NCBI GenBank assembly: GCA_938092135.1
Contig: CALLJL010000008.1
Span: 279,501 to 343,500, forward strand
From: an uncultured bacterium
Lineage (GTDB): Bacteria; Acidobacteriota; Aminicenantia; Aminicenantales; CALLJL01
Length of the DNA stretch: 64,000 bases
Direction: 5' to 3'
Of the stretch, positions 8,725 through 17,229 are shown piece by piece. Positions within the stretch are counted from its first letter, which is position 1. Every line of letters starts with the position of its first letter. The notes below the pieces were generated by a model, which did not search any database, was not told where the DNA came from, and worked only from the letters and a program-made list of their open reading frames with translations. The translations under genes were made by a program, and so were the position numbers.

Positions 8725-9606
8725 TTACAAGTGGCCATAGTTTATCAGCTTTATATCCAACTCCTTGACCAGAGGCTTAAGTTCAGGGGAAATAAGAGCT
8801 TTTAACTCGTCCTCTCGCCTCCTATTAATATAATATGAACCCAATTTTTTTTCTAATTCGAGGAGGTCCTCGGTTAAATATCCGGGATGAGTCATAATTT
8901 CAGAGGAACCAGGCCGAAGCTTTTTTAGAGTTTTTTTCAGCCACTTGACTGAAACTCGGCCGGCCTGACAAAAACCGTAGAAATAATCGACGACTTTAAC
9001 TCCCAAACCTTCGACATAGGGTTTTGTCCTGGAACACCAACCCGCAATTACCCAGGCCTTGATCATTTGGCTCGGCGGCCAAACCAGACATTTTTCGTTT
9101 ATATATCTAACTCGATATATTCCATATTCAGCGGCCAGCTTTAAGGTAAGGCGAAAAAGAGGTGGAAAGGTATGGATATGCTTTTCGGAATCAAGATGAG
9201 TAATGGGCAAACCAGTCCGCAGAGCTTTTTCTATTTGAGCTCGCCATTCTCTTTCAATCTCTTCTCCTTTGATTTTTCCCCTTAGCAAACCCAAAATAAT
9301 AGGGTAAACACTTCCATAAAAATAACCATCCCTTTTAACCAAAGAAGGAATTTCTTCGGGTCCAACAAGGGGAAGGCCACGAACAATATTTAAATGAACA
9401 CCTATGCCCAGAGAAGGGTGGGCCTTGGCCATCTCAACTGCCTTCTCAAAACCAGGAGTATTGACCAAAAGGCTACAACTTGTGAGGATTCCCTCACGAA
9501 AGGCTCTAATTATTCCTTCATTAACTCCCTGGCATAGGCCAAAATCATCGCCATTAATAATGACCCTTTTTATGCCCTCTTCACCGGCCAAAGCAACCTC
9601 AAACAA
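8725..9606 (-). CDS. YdjC/ChbG-like carbohydrate deacetylase
   Basis: About 293 residues, a TIM-barrel-like deacetylase. Visible metal and catalytic motifs are INGDDFGLCQGVNEGI near residue 17 (DD metal ligands), THLDSEKHIHTFPPL near 136 (H..D...H.H) and IMTHPGYL near 238. Family members such as ChbG deacetylate diacetylchitobiose-type sugars, and HpnK-like members act on other substrates; here the glycan neighbours suggest removal of an acetyl group from an envelope sugar. The start is uncertain: the frame opens at a TTG (9606), while a TTG at 9591 has GAGG 5 nt upstream. No ATG exists before the DDFG motif. Confidence 0.88.
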   Translation of the reverse strand: MFEVALAGEEGIKRVIINGDDFGLCQGVNEGIIRAFREGILTSCSLLVNTPGFEKAVEMAKAHPSLGIGVHLNIVRGLPLVGPEEIPSLVKRDGYFYGSVYPIILGLLRGKIKGEEIEREWRAQIEKALRTGLPITHLDSEKHIHTFPPLFRLTLKLAAEYGIYRVRYINEKCLVWPPSQMIKAWVIAGWCSRTKPYVEGLGVKVVDYFYGFCQAGRVSVKWLKKTLKKLRPGSSEIMTHPGYLTEDLLELEKKLGSYYINRRREDELKALISPELKPLVKELDIKLINYGHL

Positions 9607-9632
9607 AAGACTAAGTTCTTAGATTTTTGGGT

Positions 9633-9661
9633 ATCATAATATTGTCTTAAGGATAAATCAA
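9633..9661 (-). promoter_or_regulatory. promoter of the YdjC-type deacetylase gene
   Basis: On the minus strand TTGATT (9661-9656), a 17-nt spacer and TATGAT (9638-9633). The direct repeat at 9646-9675 overlaps its spacer and the region just upstream of the -35 box, as an operator or activator site would. Confidence 0.5.
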
Positions 9662-9675
9662 GGCCTTAAGGATAA
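9646..9675. repeat. 11-bp direct repeat CTTAAGGATAA x2, candidate operator
   Basis: CTTAAGGATAA occurs at 9646-9656 and again at 9665-9675, with identical sequence and 19 bp start to start (about two helical turns). It lies in the divergent intergenic region between the deacetylase gene and asnB and overlaps the deacetylase promoter. Confidence 0.45.
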
Positions 9676-9760
9676 CTAAATCCATTATTTGCCGGGGAAA
9701 ATAAAAAGGCTAGTCTCATTAATTTTTCTTTTTTCCTGAAAAAAGCTAAAATTGGGCATT

Positions 9761-11641
9761 ATGTGCGGTATTTGCGGTATCTTTCGAAGGCAAGGCCTTC
9801 ATCCTGAAGATAAAGAAAAGGTCTCTCTGATGACGGGTGCTCTCATCCATCGTGGTCCTGATGAAGATGGCTTCTATGACGATGAATTTATTGCTCTTGG
9901 GATGAGACGATTGAAAATAATTGATTTGGTAACTGGCCGTCAGCCTATAGCAAACGAGGATAAAACAATTTGGACCATTTACAATGGGGAAATTTATAAT
10001 TTCCCCCAACTTCGAGCTGAACTCGAAAAGAGGGGGCATATCTTTAAAACCAAGTCGGATACCGAGGTGATTGTTCATTTATATGAAGAGGAGGGCCCGG
10101 ATTTTATCCATCGCCTTAACGGCATGTTCGCCATTGCTATCTGGGATAAGGTCAATCGTCGCCTCTGCCTTTATCGGGACAGGCTGGGCATTAAACCCCT
10201 TCACTTTTCCTTTCTTCCTGATGGACTTATTTTTGCCTCTGAAATTAAATCTCTCCTTAAAGCGGGGATTAATCGAGAAATTGATTTTAAAGCCCTCTCT
10301 CAGTTCTTTAGTTTTGAATTCATCCCAGCTCCAAGAACTATTTTCCGAAAAATCCATAAGCTTCTTCCTGGACACAGAATAATCTGTCAAGGCAATGAAA
10401 TTAAAATCGAAAAATACTGGGATATCGTGTTCAAACCTGATAATCCACCGCGTTCGGAGAAGGAATATGCTGAAGAGATCCACTACCGACTTCGCGAGGC
10501 CGTTAAAAAGCGCCTAATTAGCGACGTTCCTTTGGGCGTTTTTCTAAGTGGCGGCCTTGATTCAAGCACCATTACCGCCCTCATGAAAGAAGTGGAAACT
10601 TCGCCCATCAAAACTTTTGCCATCGGTTTTCGGGAAAAAAGCTTTAACGAACTTCATTATGCCCGGTTGGTAGCCGATTATTTTAAAACAGATCATCACG
10701 AATTTGTTGTTGAACCTAAACTCGTCACTGAGCTTGCTCCCCAATTAATGAATTATCTCGATGAACCCCTAGCTGATGCTTCCGTTATTCCTACCTATTT
10801 AATCTCCTACCTTGCTCGAAAAGAAGTAACGGTCGCCCTCGCTGGTGATGGAGGTGATGAACTCTTTGCCGGCTACGACACTTATAAAGCTTACCGATTA
10901 GCCTGTTATTACCGGAAACTTCCTCGCTTCATCAACTCCCCCCTAAGGTGGGTCGTCAATTTGTTTCCCGCTTCTGGACGTCGTCTGAGCTTTGAATTCA
11001 AAGCCAAAAAATTTCTCCTTGGAATAGATTATCCTCCTGAAATTGCCAATTACATCTGGTGGGGGGCTTATCCCCCCCAAGAAAAAGGAAAGCTTCTTTC
11101 TCCTCTTCTTGAAGAGGCAATTAAAGCTGATCCCTATGAACCGGTGGCATTTCATCTTCGAAGCTGTGAGGCTCAAGACACCCTTGACCGGATCTTCTAT
11201 CTCGATCTTAAGCTTTATCTTCAGGATGACTTGCTCGTTAAGGTTGACCGGATGAGCATGGCGAACTCCCTTGAAATAAGAGTTCCCTTTCTCGATTATA
11301 CCTTTGTCGAATTTGCAGCTTCTATTCCCAATAAATTTAAGCTCAAGGGATTTGAGACAAAATATATATTGAAAAAAGCTATGGACGGATATTTACCCCC
11401 TCAAATATTTCGGCGCAAAAAAATCGGTTTTGATATTCCCCTTGGAGCCTGGATTCGCCGAGATTTAAAATCCTTTGTCCTCGACGTTCTCTCCCCTCAA
11501 AATCTCAGTCGTCATGGTTTTTTTAATCAATTATATATCGAAGAAAAGCTTAAAGAGCATCTTCGTGGCCAGCATAATCATCGTCAGCTTCTCTGGCCGA
11601 TAATTATCTTTCAGTTTTGGTATGATCGATATTATCGCTAG
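9761..11641 (+). CDS. asnB: asparagine synthetase, glutamine-hydrolysing
   Basis: A 626-residue class II amidotransferase. The start must be the ATG at 9761, because it places the nucleophile Cys at position 2 (MCGICGIF); an in-frame TTG nine bases upstream would bury it. The N-terminal Ntn glutaminase shows HRGPDEDG and YNGEIYNF. The C-terminal synthetase domain has the ATP pyrophosphatase loop GVFLSGGLDSS near residue 255, AGDGGDELFAGYD near 360 and DRMSMANSLEIRVPFLD near 495. It makes Asn from Asp, Gln and ATP. In glycan loci relatives of this family also amidate sugars or peptides, so a specialised amidotransferase role is possible. A TAAAAT box (9747-9752) lies 8 nt before the ATG, suggesting a leaderless mRNA. 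Confidence 0.93.
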   Translation: MCGICGIFRRQGLHPEDKEKVSLMTGALIHRGPDEDGFYDDEFIALGMRRLKIIDLVTGRQPIANEDKTIWTIYNGEIYNFPQLRAELEKRGHIFKTKSDTEVIVHLYEEEGPDFIHRLNGMFAIAIWDKVNRRLCLYRDRLGIKPLHFSFLPDGLIFASEIKSLLKAGINREIDFKALSQFFSFEFIPAPRTIFRKIHKLLPGHRIICQGNEIKIEKYWDIVFKPDNPPRSEKEYAEEIHYRLREAVKKRLISDVPLGVFLSGGLDSSTITALMKEVETSPIKTFAIGFREKSFNELHYARLVADYFKTDHHEFVVEPKLVTELAPQLMNYLDEPLADASVIPTYLISYLARKEVTVALAGDGGDELFAGYDTYKAYRLACYYRKLPRFINSPLRWVVNLFPASGRRLSFEFKAKKFLLGIDYPPEIANYIWWGAYPPQEKGKLLSPLLEEAIKADPYEPVAFHLRSCEAQDTLDRIFYLDLKLYLQDDLLVKVDRMSMANSLEIRVPFLDYTFVEFAASIPNKFKLKGFETKYILKKAMDGYLPPQIFRRKKIGFDIPLGAWIRRDLKSFVLDVLSPQNLSRHGFFNQLYIEEKLKEHLRGQHNHRQLLWPIIIFQFWYDRYYR

Positions 11642-11722
11642 AGCAAAACATCGGGCAATTAAAAAGATTTATTGGGAAATCAATTTTCTCTTGGAAAAGA
11701 GATAAATTGGTCGTCAAAATAT

Positions 11723-12364
11723 ATGGTTGAAAAAAAAGATTTAATTCGGCTTTTCCGCCCGGCTGGATGGAAAGCAAGGCTTTATTTAAGATTAAAATTA
11801 AAAATTTGCCCTCTGTTGGCTCTTGAAAATTATATTCCCGATCGAGGCCGAATTGTTGATCTTGGTTGCGGTAATGGCCTTTTCGCCTTCATCCTTAAGT
11901 TAGGCTCTCCCCTTCGAGAAATTATCGGTCTTGATTTTGATGAAAAGAAGCTGAGTTTGGCCAAAAAAATTCAATTAAATAAGCCCCTCTGTCAGTTTTT
12001 TCTTTCCGATCTCAATCAACTTGATTTTCCTTCTGCTGATATCTATACCCTTATTGATGTTCTTTATCTCCTCCCACCCTCTCTTCAGCTCGAAATATTA
12101 AAAAGATGCTATGAACTTCTCCCCCGAGGCGGTTATATTCTCATCAAGGAAATTGATACTCGGCCGCGCTGGAAATATCTTTGGAATTATTTCCAAGAAA
12201 CTCTATCAGTGAGAATCATTGGTTTTACCCGTGGCCAAAGCTTCTACTTTCGCTCATCGAATGAATGGGCATCTCTTTTAAAAGAAATCGGCTTCGCTGT
12301 CCAAATTGTTCCTTTTCATAAAGGGTATTGTTATTCCCATGTCCTTATTATTGGACAGAAATAA
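11723..12364 (+). CDS. class I SAM-dependent methyltransferase
   Basis: About 213 residues from the ATG at 11723; the frame is open back to a TTG at 11672, which would add 17 residues. Neither start has a clear ribosome-binding site. SAM-binding motif I is IVDLGCGNGLFAF, followed by the acidic motif II IIGLDFDEKKLSLAKK, motif ISDLNQ-like at FFLSDLNQLDF and the post-motif LPRGGYILIKEID. The fold is that of small-molecule or lipid methyltransferases (methyltransf_12/25 type). The substrate is unknown. It follows asnB on the same strand and precedes a GT9 gene, so a sugar or lipid of the envelope is plausible. Confidence 0.8.
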   Translation: MVEKKDLIRLFRPAGWKARLYLRLKLKICPLLALENYIPDRGRIVDLGCGNGLFAFILKLGSPLREIIGLDFDEKKLSLAKKIQLNKPLCQFFLSDLNQLDFPSADIYTLIDVLYLLPPSLQLEILKRCYELLPRGGYILIKEIDTRPRWKYLWNYFQETLSVRIIGFTRGQSFYFRSSNEWASLLKEIGFAVQIVPFHKGYCYSHVLIIGQK

Positions 12365-12458
12365 ATTTTTTAAATCCAAAAATTGGTTTTTAATCCCTGG
12401 TATCTTGTGTTCAAAAGCCTATTATGGCATATATAGGCGAGCAAAAGCCTGAGGCCGG

Positions 12459-13562
12459 ATGATGTTTCGACCTGACTGTCGTTACTGGCGGGGCGATAAA
12501 CCCTGTGAATTCAAAAGAATATGTTCTGATTGTCCCCATTTTCAGCCTCTTAATCCTCATATCCTCATTATCAAATGCCGAGCCCAGGGAGACGTCCTTC
12601 GAACTACCTGTCTTATCCCTTCTCTTGAAAGAAAATACCCCGGCTGTGCTATTAGCTGGGTGGTAGACCCAGAAAGTGTTGATCTTGTCCCCCGTTCAAG
12701 GCTCCATCGTCTCTGGCCTTTTGAGCTTGAAAGTATCCTAGCTCTTGAAGCCCAAAAATTTGACTATCTCATTTCTCTTGATAAAGAGCCAGGCCCAGCA
12801 GCTCTGGCTACCAGGTTGCGAAGCCGAAAAAAATATGGTTTTGGCCTTAATGATAAAGGTAATTTAATTATTTTCAATGAAGCTTCCAAATATGCCTTGC
12901 GTCTTGGGGTTGATGATGAGCTTAAATTCCGACTCAACCAAAAAACCTATCAGGAAATTATTCATGAAATAGCCGAGCTTCCCTATAACCGTGATGAATA
13001 TGTTTTTTACCTCGAAGAAAAATATCAGCAGAAGGCCAGAAATTTTTTTTCTTTTTATGATTTAGAAAATAGCCGACCTAAAATTGGTCTAAATACCGGT
13101 GCCGGTACCAAATTTGAAACCAAACAGTGGCCTCGGGATTACTTTCTCGAGCTTGTTCGACTTATTCAGGAAGAATTCAGCGCCAATGTTTTTCTTCTTG
13201 GGGGCCAGAGGGAAAGGGATTTCAATCAATCCCTTGTTTCCTTAAGTACTCGTCCTCTTTTCAATACCGGTCATGATAATTCTTTACTCGAATTTGCCGG
13301 CTTCATTTCGATGATGGACCTCATTATTTCTTCAGACACCCTCGGCATGCATCTAGCCATTGCTTTGAAGAAGCCGGTAGTTGCCCTATTTGGTCCAACC
13401 TCACCCCAAGAAATTGACCTCTATGGCCGTGGGATCAAACTCTTTGCTGGTCTCGATTGCGCTCCCTGTTACCGCCAGACCTGCCCCGATTTGAAATGTA
13501 TGAAAGCTATTACCCCACAAATGGTGGTGGAAGCGGTTCATCAACTTCTTTTTGCTTTATAA
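12459..13562 (+). CDS. GT9 (heptosyltransferase-type) glycosyltransferase with Cys clusters at both ends
   Basis: A 367-residue GT-B enzyme of the ADP-heptose:LPS heptosyltransferase family (WaaC/WaaF/WaaQ). It has ILIIKCRAQGDVLRTTCLIPSL near residue 35 (the acceptor-domain G-D-x-L loop), LNTGAGTKFETKQWP near 210, LLGGQRE near 245, and SSDTLGMHLAIALKKPVVALFGPTSP near 290, the donor-binding region. It probably adds a core-type sugar to a lipid acceptor. Unusually, the first 25 residues carry four cysteines (C-x8-C-x5-C-x2-C), and a second quartet (C-x2-C-x4-C-x4-C) follows the donor domain near residue 340; these may bind a metal. TGAGG lies upstream of the tandem ATGs. Confidence 0.88.
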   Translation: MMFRPDCRYWRGDKPCEFKRICSDCPHFQPLNPHILIIKCRAQGDVLRTTCLIPSLERKYPGCAISWVVDPESVDLVPRSRLHRLWPFELESILALEAQKFDYLISLDKEPGPAALATRLRSRKKYGFGLNDKGNLIIFNEASKYALRLGVDDELKFRLNQKTYQEIIHEIAELPYNRDEYVFYLEEKYQQKARNFFSFYDLENSRPKIGLNTGAGTKFETKQWPRDYFLELVRLIQEEFSANVFLLGGQRERDFNQSLVSLSTRPLFNTGHDNSLLEFAGFISMMDLIISSDTLGMHLAIALKKPVVALFGPTSPQEIDLYGRGIKLFAGLDCAPCYRQTCPDLKCMKAITPQMVVEAVHQLLFAL

Positions 13563-13565
13563 GTC

Positions 13566-14300
13566 ATGGAAAAAAAGAAAATTGTGATTATGATTCCCAC
13601 CTTCAATGAGAGGGAAAATATTGGCTCAGTCATCGAGGACATCCTTCAACTCAATTCTAGTCTTGATATCACTGTTTTGGTAGTTGATGATAATTCACCT
13701 GATGGAACAGGAGCCAAGGTTCAGGAAATAGCTGCCCAAGATCCTCGGGTAAGACTTTTATTGCGAACTAAAAGAAAGGGCAGGGGAGCGGCAGGAGCAG
13801 AAGGCTTTCAGGCCGCCCTTGAGCTCAACCCTGATTATGTCATCGAAATGGACGGTGATGGTTCTCATCAGCCCGCCTTTATTCCTGACCTTATCCAGGC
13901 AACGGAAAAAGCCGATATTGTACTTGGCTCTCGTTATATTCCCGGAGGAAGAGATGCTGAAAGAAGCTGGCTCAGACGTCTTATCACTTGGTTTGTCCGT
14001 CTTTTTCTTCGCTGGCAGTTCCAGTTTCCGGTCAAGGATGTTTCTTCTGGATTTCGCTGTTTTCGGGCTGAGGCTCTTAGAAAAATTGACCCTGAGGAAC
14101 TTATCTCGGTTGGGCCGTCGATTGTGCTGGAAGTTTTAGCCAAGGCTTATAATCTTGGTCTGAAGATAACCGAAGTGCCCATAAATTTTATTGATCGGAA
14201 AGCAGGAAAAACAAAGCTCACCTTTTTAACCCTGTTAGAGACACTGGTCATGGCTCTCAAATTCAAAAAAATGTATGCTTCAAAGAGAGCCCAAAAATGA
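13566..14300 (+). CDS. DPM1-like polyprenol monophosphomannose synthase (GT2)
   Basis: A 244-residue GT2 enzyme without C-terminal membrane helices, like soluble-type dolichol-phosphate mannose synthases. It has VIMIPTFNERENIG, VVDDNSPDGTG, GRGAAGAEGFQAAL, the metal site EMDGDGSHQP, LGSRYIPGG and the DVSSGFRCFRAEAL loop. Such enzymes transfer mannose (or another sugar) from a nucleotide donor to polyprenyl phosphate on the cytoplasmic face. The product would serve membrane transferases such as those at 25338 and 31701. It starts 3 nt after the GT9 stop and overlaps rsmA by 4 nt. Confidence 0.9.
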   Translation: MEKKKIVIMIPTFNERENIGSVIEDILQLNSSLDITVLVVDDNSPDGTGAKVQEIAAQDPRVRLLLRTKRKGRGAAGAEGFQAALELNPDYVIEMDGDGSHQPAFIPDLIQATEKADIVLGSRYIPGGRDAERSWLRRLITWFVRLFLRWQFQFPVKDVSSGFRCFRAEALRKIDPEELISVGPSIVLEVLAKAYNLGLKITEVPINFIDRKAGKTKLTFLTLLETLVMALKFKKMYASKRAQK

Positions 14301-15088
14301 CCAGGCGTAAGGCCCTGGGACAGCACTTTTTGCGAAGCCAGAGAGCTTTAAACCATATTCTTAAAGTTATCTCTCCTGCACCTCATGATTTAATCCTGGA
14401 AATAGGGGCTGGTCAAGGTGTTTTAACTTTTCCCCTGGCTCGGCGCGCTGGCCAGGTAATCGCCGTGGAAAAGGATGAACGTCTCTTACCCTTCTTAAAA
14501 AAGCAAACTTTCTCTAATTTGAAGATCATCCATGCTGATATTCTTCGCCTTGACTGGGAGAAACTTATCGAAGATTTCCTTCCTTGGCCAGGGGAAATCA
14601 AACTGGTGGGCAACTTGCCTTTTTCCATTTCTACCCCACTCCTTTTCCGGGCTTTAGATTACCGATATCTTTTCCCCTTTATCGTTTTTTTATTACAAAG
14701 AGAAGTGGCCGAGAGAATCAGTAGCCAACCTGGGTCAAAAAGCTATGCACCCCTCTCCATTTTTTTCCATCTTTATTATGAACCTAAAATTGAAAGAATT
14801 CTTCCCCCTTCCTGTTTTTCGCCACCACCAAAGGTGGAATCAGCTTTGATTTCGTTGCGCCGACGCCCTGAACCCCTTTTTGAAGTCAACAATTTCGCTG
14901 AATTTCAGAATTTCCTCCGGCTCTGTTTTCGCCACCGCCGTAAACAGCTTTTAAAAAATCTAAAATTAGGTGGATTCGATGAAGTTAAAATACTTGAAGC
15001 TTTTACCAGGCTCAATCTCAAACCAAATATAAGACCTGAAGAAGTCAATGAAATTATTTATTTTCATTTATACAACTGCCTTATTTAA
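14297..15088 (+). CDS. rsmA: 16S rRNA dimethyladenosine transferase RsmA (KsgA)
   Basis: 263 residues, normal for RsmA. It dimethylates two adjacent adenines (A1518/A1519, E. coli numbering) in the 3' hairpin of 16S rRNA during 30S maturation. Signature segments: the start RRKALGQHFL, motif I LEIGAGQGVLTFPLA, IAVEKDERL, HADILRLDW, the catalytic NLPF (family NLPY; Phe here is a known conservative form), and the C-terminal FRHRRKQLLKNL. It overlaps the upstream GT2 gene by 4 nt and is followed closely by a radical SAM gene, so a ribosome-maturation gene sits inside a glycan-type operon. Confidence 0.95.
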   Translation: MTRRKALGQHFLRSQRALNHILKVISPAPHDLILEIGAGQGVLTFPLARRAGQVIAVEKDERLLPFLKKQTFSNLKIIHADILRLDWEKLIEDFLPWPGEIKLVGNLPFSISTPLLFRALDYRYLFPFIVFLLQREVAERISSQPGSKSYAPLSIFFHLYYEPKIERILPPSCFSPPPKVESALISLRRRPEPLFEVNNFAEFQNFLRLCFRHRRKQLLKNLKLGGFDEVKILEAFTRLNLKPNIRPEEVNEIIYFHLYNCLI

Positions 15089-15133
15089 TCTTTGCCATTG
15101 CTGCTAAGAGCCAGGCATGATATAAAAAAGAGG

Positions 15134-16111
15134 ATGAAAAAATTGGCTTATTGGCAGCGGCTTTTTCAAGCTTTTTTGGCCTATCGTGGCCATCATGTTC
15201 GTCCAAATTACCCTCCCCTTCGTTTATGGGTTGAACCAACAAGCATCTGTAATCTCCGCTGCATTATGTGTCCTAATAAAGAACTAAAGCGAGAAGAAAA
15301 GGGCTTTATGTCCATGAGCCTTTATCAAAAAATTATTGAGGAAGCAAGTCGTTTTATCTTGGATCTTCACCTCTATCATCGGGGCGAAAGCCTCATCCAT
15401 CCAGAAATAATCGAAATGATCAGAATAGCCAAAAAAGCCAATCTTTTCATAAAACTCCACACTAATGCCACCATTCTTAATGATTCGTTAGCCCGGGGAA
15501 TAATCGAAGCTGGCCTAGATCAGCTCACTTTTTCCTTTGATGGCTTCGATGCTTCTACTTATGAGAAAATTAGAGTTAATGGCCAATTTGAAAAAACCGT
15601 TGCCAATATCCTTCATTTTCTTGAAATCAAAAAAAATTTAAAAGCAAAGAAACCTGTGGCTATTCTGGAATTAATCGCTTTTCCGAATCTATATTCCCCT
15701 AACCAGCGAGAGGCAAAAAGGGCTTTTTTGCGGCGCTTTCGTGGGCTTCCCCTGGACCGCTTAGAAATCAGAGAATTACATAACTGGGCTGGAGAAACGG
15801 GCGCTCCTCCTGTATCTCGTTATTTTTCTCTTTGTCCTTTTCTCTGGCTTTCTCTTGTCGTCCTTTGGGATGGCACTGTCCTTCCCTGCACCCAGGACTT
15901 TCATGGTTTTTATTCTTTGGGAAAAGTAGGCGAAATTCCATTAATGGAAATATGGAATTCTCCAGCCCTGATTGACCTCAGAAAAAAAATCATCGATCAG
16001 GATTTAGCCACCCTTGAAACCTGCTCCCGCTGTGATCGGCTGCGCCGACCAACTCTTTTTGGCATTCCCCGAGACTATTTTTGGAAGATGCTGCTTCGGC
16101 GCATGTCTTAA
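15134..16111 (+). CDS. radical SAM protein with SPASM-type C-terminus
   Basis: About 325 residues from the ATG at 15134; an in-frame TTG at 15092, 3 nt after the rsmA stop, would add 14. The radical SAM cluster is CNLRCIMCPNK (CxxxCxxC). The C-terminus carries CPFLWLSLVVLWDGTVLPCTQDF and later ETCSRCDRL, a cysteine pattern like the SPASM/twitch domains that hold an auxiliary Fe-S cluster. Enzymes of this type modify peptides, sugars or cofactors. The histidine-rich segment LHLYHRGESLIHPE resembles other envelope-locus members. The substrate is unknown. It is the last gene of the forward run and faces the convergent lipoprotein gene with a 3-nt gap. Confidence 0.85.
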   Translation: MKKLAYWQRLFQAFLAYRGHHVRPNYPPLRLWVEPTSICNLRCIMCPNKELKREEKGFMSMSLYQKIIEEASRFILDLHLYHRGESLIHPEIIEMIRIAKKANLFIKLHTNATILNDSLARGIIEAGLDQLTFSFDGFDASTYEKIRVNGQFEKTVANILHFLEIKKNLKAKKPVAILELIAFPNLYSPNQREAKRAFLRRFRGLPLDRLEIRELHNWAGETGAPPVSRYFSLCPFLWLSLVVLWDGTVLPCTQDFHGFYSLGKVGEIPLMEIWNSPALIDLRKKIIDQDLATLETCSRCDRLRRPTLFGIPRDYFWKMLLRRMS

Positions 16112-16114
16112 GGA

Positions 16115-17110
16115 TTATTTTATCCATTCAGGAAAGACATCCCGGCCAGGTGTGGCTAGAAGAAGATCAACCCGACCTGTGGCCATTTCCACTAAGTAAA
16201 GGTCCCAATCGCCTTCATGGGCGTACATGCTGCGGCTATTTGAGCAGAAAACAACGAAGCGGCCATCGGGTGACCATGATGGGAAATAATCGTAGGTTTC
16301 ATCTCTTTGGGTGAGACGCCTCTTTCCTTGACCATCAGGTTTAACGATGAAAATATCGCCTTTATGATCGGCCTCATGGGAAACGTAAACCAGCCAGCGA
16401 CCATCAGGGGAAAAGCGGCTGCGACAAGTTTGGCCATTGTCACTTAAATTTAAAATTTTATTTTTTTCAAGGTCAGCCAGATAGATATCCCAGCCTATAT
16501 TTTTCTTGCCTGTAAAGGTGACCAGAGGAGCATGGGGAGCAAAGTCAGGAAGGGCACAGGAACCAGAAAATTCAGGGAGAAAGCGCTTTCTTTCTCCTGT
16601 GGCCAAATCAACTGACCAGAGGGAATAGGAACGACCAACCACTCTTTTTCTTTCTTCAGTGTAAACGATTCGCCGGCCATCGGGCGTCCAGGCCAGCTCA
16701 CTTTCATCGTGGGGTGAAGCCGTCAAACGCTTCGTTCTAGAACCATCAATGGCCATAACAAAAATATCATAATTACCATGACGGTTCGAACTGAAAGCCA
16801 CCCAACGCCCATCAGGAGAAACTCGGGGAAATTCGTCCTGCCAATCATTGTCCGTAAGCTTTTTTATTCCCGCCCGGTTAAGAAGATAAAGCTCATTGTC
16901 GCCATCTAGATCGGATTGAAAAATAATCTGGCCTTCAATAGGAAAGCGAGGCTCTAAGGAATAATTTATGGCCTGAATCGAGGATTCAGATTTTCTCTCG
17001 CCTTTACGTTGACAGCCAGAGGAAAAAACCAAAATCGCTATCGTCAAGGGAATTATAAATGAGAAAAAGAAAGAAAATTGAAAAACCCAGTATTTTTTCC
17101 CTCTCTTCAT
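16115..17110 (-). CDS. PD40/TolB-like beta-propeller lipoprotein
   Basis: 331 residues. The N-terminus is basic, then hydrophobic, ending at FSSGC, a lipobox-like site, so the mature protein is probably lipid-anchored in the periplasm. From about residue 60 onward it consists of WD40-like PD40 repeats (DGRWVAFSSNRHGNYDIF, TPDGRRIVYTEE, SPDGRWLVYVSHEADHKGDIF, SPDGRFVVFCSNSR), the propeller repeat of TolB and of tricorn-type proteins. It is not the Tol-system TolB, which lies at 54904. AAAAGGG precedes the ATG. It is the last gene of a minus-strand secreted-protein group. Function unknown; binding of a protein partner is the usual role. Confidence 0.82.
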   Translation of the reverse strand: MKRGKKYWVFQFSFFFSFIIPLTIAILVFSSGCQRKGERKSESSIQAINYSLEPRFPIEGQIIFQSDLDGDNELYLLNRAGIKKLTDNDWQDEFPRVSPDGRWVAFSSNRHGNYDIFVMAIDGSRTKRLTASPHDESELAWTPDGRRIVYTEERKRVVGRSYSLWSVDLATGERKRFLPEFSGSCALPDFAPHAPLVTFTGKKNIGWDIYLADLEKNKILNLSDNGQTCRSRFSPDGRWLVYVSHEADHKGDIFIVKPDGQGKRRLTQRDETYDYFPSWSPDGRFVVFCSNSRSMYAHEGDWDLYLVEMATGRVDLLLATPGRDVFPEWIK

Positions 17111-17229
17111 TGTTTTACCCTTTTTATTCTATTATTTTTTAGCTTTTTTATTGACTTAATTTTTTATCTTTATGCTAGTTATTTTTGCGCCAATTCTTTA
17201 GCCGCCAATTTAAGGTGCTCGTTTTGGGC

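Noticed and set aside
10079..10483. 134-codon minus-strand frame inside asnB
   Set aside because: It lies wholly opposite conserved asparagine synthetase sequence and has no recognisable domain.
17151..17176. TTGACT and TATGCT boxes upstream of the PD40 lipoprotein gene, on the plus strand
   Set aside because: The spacer is only 14 nt and the promoter would point into antisense sequence with no gene.
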